Origin: Patiria pectinifera
Taxonomy: Eukaryota > Echinodermata > Asteroidea > Valvatida > Asterinidae
Direction of reading: 5' to 3'
Assembly (NCBI GenBank): GCA_029964075.1
Contig: CM057149.1
Coordinates: forward strand, 2,366,465 to 2,430,464
Length of the DNA: 64,000 nucleotides
Position 1 is the stretch's first letter; each line of letters starts with the position of its first letter. Below are positions 60,841-64,000 of this stretch, piece after piece. The notes below the pieces were generated by a model. That model saw only the letters and a list, made by a program, of their open reading frames with translations, was not told where the DNA came from and did no database searches. The position numbers and the translations under genes are program-made.

Positions 60841-61340
60841 AAAGATAAACCATAAAGGGTCTTATTCACATGTATCAAAAAAGCCAAAGCATCGAGTATT
60901 CATATTTCATGTATCTCTTAAGTCCTACAGGGCTGGCTAGACTGCCTATCACTGTATCAGGATGGGCAAAGATAAAGGATCAGACAGGATCAGGTGTGGG
61001 GAAAGTAACTAAGTAAAAAGGAAAATTGAATTACGTGCATCACACACAAGGAACGGTGTGCGCGCAACAACCAGCAAACTATGTGTTCCGCCCATGGGGC
61101 ATCGTTGCTAGGTAAAAGGGCGCCCTCTTTTGTTGGCGTACGGAGCCCATATTCAAAGATTAACCATAAAGGGTCTTATTCACATGTATCAAAATAGCCA
61201 AAGCATCGAGTAGTCATATTTCATGTATTTCTTCAGTCCTTTAGGGCTAGCTAGAATGCCTATCAGGATGGGTAAAGATAAAGGATCAGACAGGATCAGG
61301 TGTGGGGAAAGTAACTCAGTAAAAAGGAAAATTGAATTAC
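60717..61340. repeat. Tandem duplication, unit about 310-315 bp
   Basis: 60717-61031 and 61032-61340 are collinear copies, both starting 'tacgtgcatcacacacaagg' and ending 'ggaaaattgaattac'. They differ by scattered substitutions and small indels (for example a missing 'actgtatc' in the second). The duplicated unit includes the end of repeat R2 plus unique-looking sequence ('gccaaagcatcgagta'), so the duplication took place after R2 inserted. No gene is evident in it. Confidence 0.9.
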
Positions 61341-62490
61341 CAGAAAAGTCAGCATCAATGCAACACAGGTTATCTAGATTTTCAGGGGCTAGTTTGAAAG
61401 CCAGTGGAATATTTCGCTGTGTATGAAAGTTGATACTTTTGCCTTCGGGAATTGAATTATCTTTGGAGATTGTAGTAGAATGAACCCCATGTCTTCTCCA
61501 TTTGGATGAAGTGATGAATCTGTCCACACGGCAGCTAAACCAAGTGTTGGGAAAATAAAAGTAGGTCGATTTTTCAAATCACGATTTTTATACATGAGAA
61601 AGTTTGTCCTGTCCCTGTTACATCTGGCATATGATTTTGTAAAATTGTGGACGCACTCCTTCATGCTTTCTTACTTAACGAGTGATCAAACTACAAGCCA
61701 ACAAATAAAGATAGTTTAAAGTAAATTTGAATGCTACTTGAATGGTAAATGACAAAATTCAGACAAACAGGGACAGAAAATGTTTCACAATTTGAACCTT
61801 ATATTAATTTATAGAATGACCCATACATTGTACTTTTCTTCCCCCCAAAAATTGAAAATATGTAACTGATGATGCGATAGCCTAGTTGTTTGATAGCCCT
61901 TCTGTGTTTTCTTTTTCATAAAAAGCATATTAATTTTGGAGATATCAATTACTGAACAGTTTCTTCACTTAAGTTTGTAAACCCCCCCCCCAAAAAAAAA
62001 AACTGAGTTGCTGCACGTTTGCTACTTTGTGTAATTAGAGTAAACTCTAACAAAACGCCACATGTTAAACTTTTGAAAATCAACAGATTATATACAGGAA
62101 GAGGACATCATAAAATGTAAGAACAGCCACTGATCCCCAGATACCTGTTTTGGACAGATTTGTCACTTCATACGAACAAGTAATGATTTACATGCAGACA
62201 CAACAATTACTTAGCTTAAATTGTTCCCTTAGGCAGCAATTAATCTCGTACTGTTACTGACATTTCAGTCTGACTGACAGTTAATATATCTCCCTGATGA
62301 CATTAAATAAAGAAATCTGAGCATGCCGTGAGATTAAATGACTACTGCAGGCTAACACTGTGGTATTATGTGACTGTTGATGTGTAGTGTAATACAGAGG
62401 AAAAAGGAAGGAAAAAACATGGAACATACTTGCAATATAGTTGGAACCCCAACTAAACTTCCATCAGGTTCCTCCCAAAGTTGTTAAAGC

Positions 62491-62994
62491 TACAGTCCAT
62501 CATTTGCAGCTATCCAAAAAGTAACTGACGTAATTATTGTTGAAAAAGATACTTGGTTGAAAGATAGCAAGGGGACTAAACTCCCTGTGAAATTATTCTT
62601 TCTGGCAAGCTGTCATTTTGAAAAAATCAATGAAAGAAGGCTTTTCCAACGGAGCGTCTTAAGACGTCTTAAGTAGTTCGTTTTTTTTTATTTGGTAAAG
62701 CGCGCAAGCTTTGGCACGACGCACACGCAAGCGGTTGCTATAATTCGTCGGATCAGAGCTGCAATCGGCTCAATGAGACCGTGTCTCAGAAGCTGAATTC
62801 AGGCCCAATTCAAAACATGATTCAGCAACTTTTGATTTGAAATCGAGATCCTAGAATGCTGTTTTTCTCGGAATATACAGCTAAAGCTGCGCTGAAATTT
62901 CATCAGGTTAGTTGTTCAGCACCCTTCTTTAGATTTTGAGCACTTTTGTTGCTTCAAACAAACAAAATGCAGAAATTACAAATGATGGACTATA
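62491..62994 (+). mobile_element. MITE family A, copy 3
   Basis: Left end 'tacagtccatcatttg' and right end 'caaatgatggactata' are inverted repeats with one change. The body matches 8419-8928 closely, including 'agatagcaaggggactaaac', 'cggaatatacagct' and 'tttagattttgagcac'. No transposase frame. Confidence 0.85.
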
Positions 62995-63059
62995 AAGACT
63001 AAAATGTAAGACTAAATATTCCATTGCCCAACATTAAATACTCATAGCAAAGTGAACAG

Positions 63060-63290
63060 TTTTTCTTGAACAGGTTGGCCTGGCCTTCCAACACTGTGAC
63101 CTGAGTTTGATTCCTGTCTGGGCCATTATGTAGATTGGGTTTTCCGTGATTCCGTGGGTATTCCTCAGAATATTCTACTGGGGTTTTCCTCCCACATCTA
63201 AAACTGTCATTTCTTTCCATCGTCTTCTCTTTACTTGGCCCCAAGGGACCAGTGGATTCCACTGGGCTACCCAGTTAAAATAAGAATTAA
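63060..63290 (+). mobile_element. SINE-like repeat
   Basis: Contains 'gagtttgattcctgtctgg', resembling a degenerate tRNA B box, then 'ccgtgggtattcctcagaat' and 'ggggttttcctcccacatct'. The latter pair resembles the 'gggtactccggtttcctcccaca' word of widespread animal short retroposons. Boundaries are not resolved. The overlapping 87-codon minus frame is therefore not a gene. Confidence 0.5.
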
Positions 63291-64000
63291 GTGAAGTAAA
63301 AATTGCTTTGGTAGATGAGGGTATTAAAAATTGTAACTACTGTATATTGCACAGCTAAACACAGTTTTGTTAACGGTGAAATTGTGCTAATTTGACAATG
63401 TTCACCCAGTGATATTAAATCCATATTTTTACCTGCAGCCAAAACACTGTATTGATTTTTCCACCTGCATGTTTATACAGCGTTTCATCCCTCCAAGCTT
63501 GCCTTGCCTGCAGCAATTAGTGCACTGACCAGCTTAGCAGTCTGACAGTTGGCTGTGCATATGTCACAGTGAGTGACAATAACGTGTGTCAGAGCGTGAT
63601 TCCTATTTCATTACAACCACATTGTGTGAAGAACACGAGGGGAGAACTTTCTGAGATGTGATATTACTGCGGATGCCTTGGGCAGACTTTGGAATGTGTT
63701 GAGTGATTCACATAATCACAAAATAGTATAGAAAATTCCTTCGCCGGGAATTTACATCAAAAGTGCTTCTCCTAACTTTTATCGAGGGTCAACAACTCAA
63801 CCAATACTATAGGACGTCCATATCAGCCATGGCAATCAATTTGAAAAATTGGCAATCATACATTTCTGTCATTTTTATATGTAAAAAAAGGACGTTTGGG
63901 TTTTTTTACTAGTCAAAAATGTGGTATTTTTTGGCCAAATCTATCAAGGTTTCACTTTGGAATATAAACATTATCATATGGTCACATGATCTATAATGCA

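Larger units (their letters stand above)
58581..64000 (-). other. Partial intron upstream of the first visible exon
   Basis: At least 5.4 kb. I found no minus-strand exon with the first half of a CUB domain here. It holds the plus-strand exon candidate (59086-59291), R2 repeats and their tandem duplication, a MITE A copy and a SINE-like block. The stretch 59400-60560 shows only A-rich runs; 61450-62480 and 63300-64000 show nothing I can name. Confidence 0.55.

Noticed and set aside
61189..61664. Two overlapping minus frames with a possible donor at 61340
   Set aside because: They reach into the tandem duplication, the phases do not match the receptor gene, and no CUB pattern is present.

Overview
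The window is animal nuclear DNA: AT-rich, gene-poor, intron-dominated and full of small inverted-repeat transposons. The domain set (CUB, LDL-receptor class A and EGF modules joined by phase-1 introns), the familiar marine-invertebrate repeats (for example a 'gacccctacatgacctttg' repeat and a tRNA-like SINE) and the abundant poly-G tracts suggest a marine invertebrate deuterostome such as an echinoderm, hemichordate or lancelet. That placement is an inference and a weak one.

The backbone is one large gene on the minus strand. I can support seven internal exons, read from right to left: 58580-58376 (C-terminal half of a CUB domain), 53490-53356 and 44141-43941 (two halves of a second, cysteine-free CUB-like domain), 11913-11779 (LDL-receptor class A), 2917-2804 and 2163-2017 (two compact EGF-like domains), and 836-645 (transmembrane helix and start of the cytoplasmic tail). 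All splice sites are AG/GT, all junction phases agree, and the joined reading frame is open for about 376 codons. The product is therefore a single-pass type I cell-surface protein of order CUB-CUB-LDLa-EGF-EGF-TM. Its N-terminus lies beyond 64000 and the rest of its tail beyond position 1. I do not recognise a named orthologue. Introns range from 0.64 to 32 kb.

Inside the introns I find many mobile or repeated sequences: three nearly complete copies and one edge copy of a roughly 510-bp MITE; several other terminal-inverted-repeat elements (3416-3834, 5067-5665, 10783-11331, 12457-13196, 34485-34881, 38740-39094, 39676-40800, 44562-45346, 50948-51529, 54268-54861); remnants of non-LTR retrotransposons (14216-14400, 21146-21613, 42550-42925); SINE-like sequences (55145-55615, 63060-63290); and two dispersed families with G/C tracts. 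Some are nested in each other.

One stretch on the plus strand (about 59086-59291) reads like a genuine exon of an unidentified, possibly nested, antisense gene. A further plus-strand candidate is a promoter-like block with a tiny ATG exon and a strong splice donor at 38797-38946, lying between inverted repeats. No tRNA, rRNA, CRISPR or bacterial features were seen, and I found no evidence of an operon-like or defence system; most short open frames are chance.
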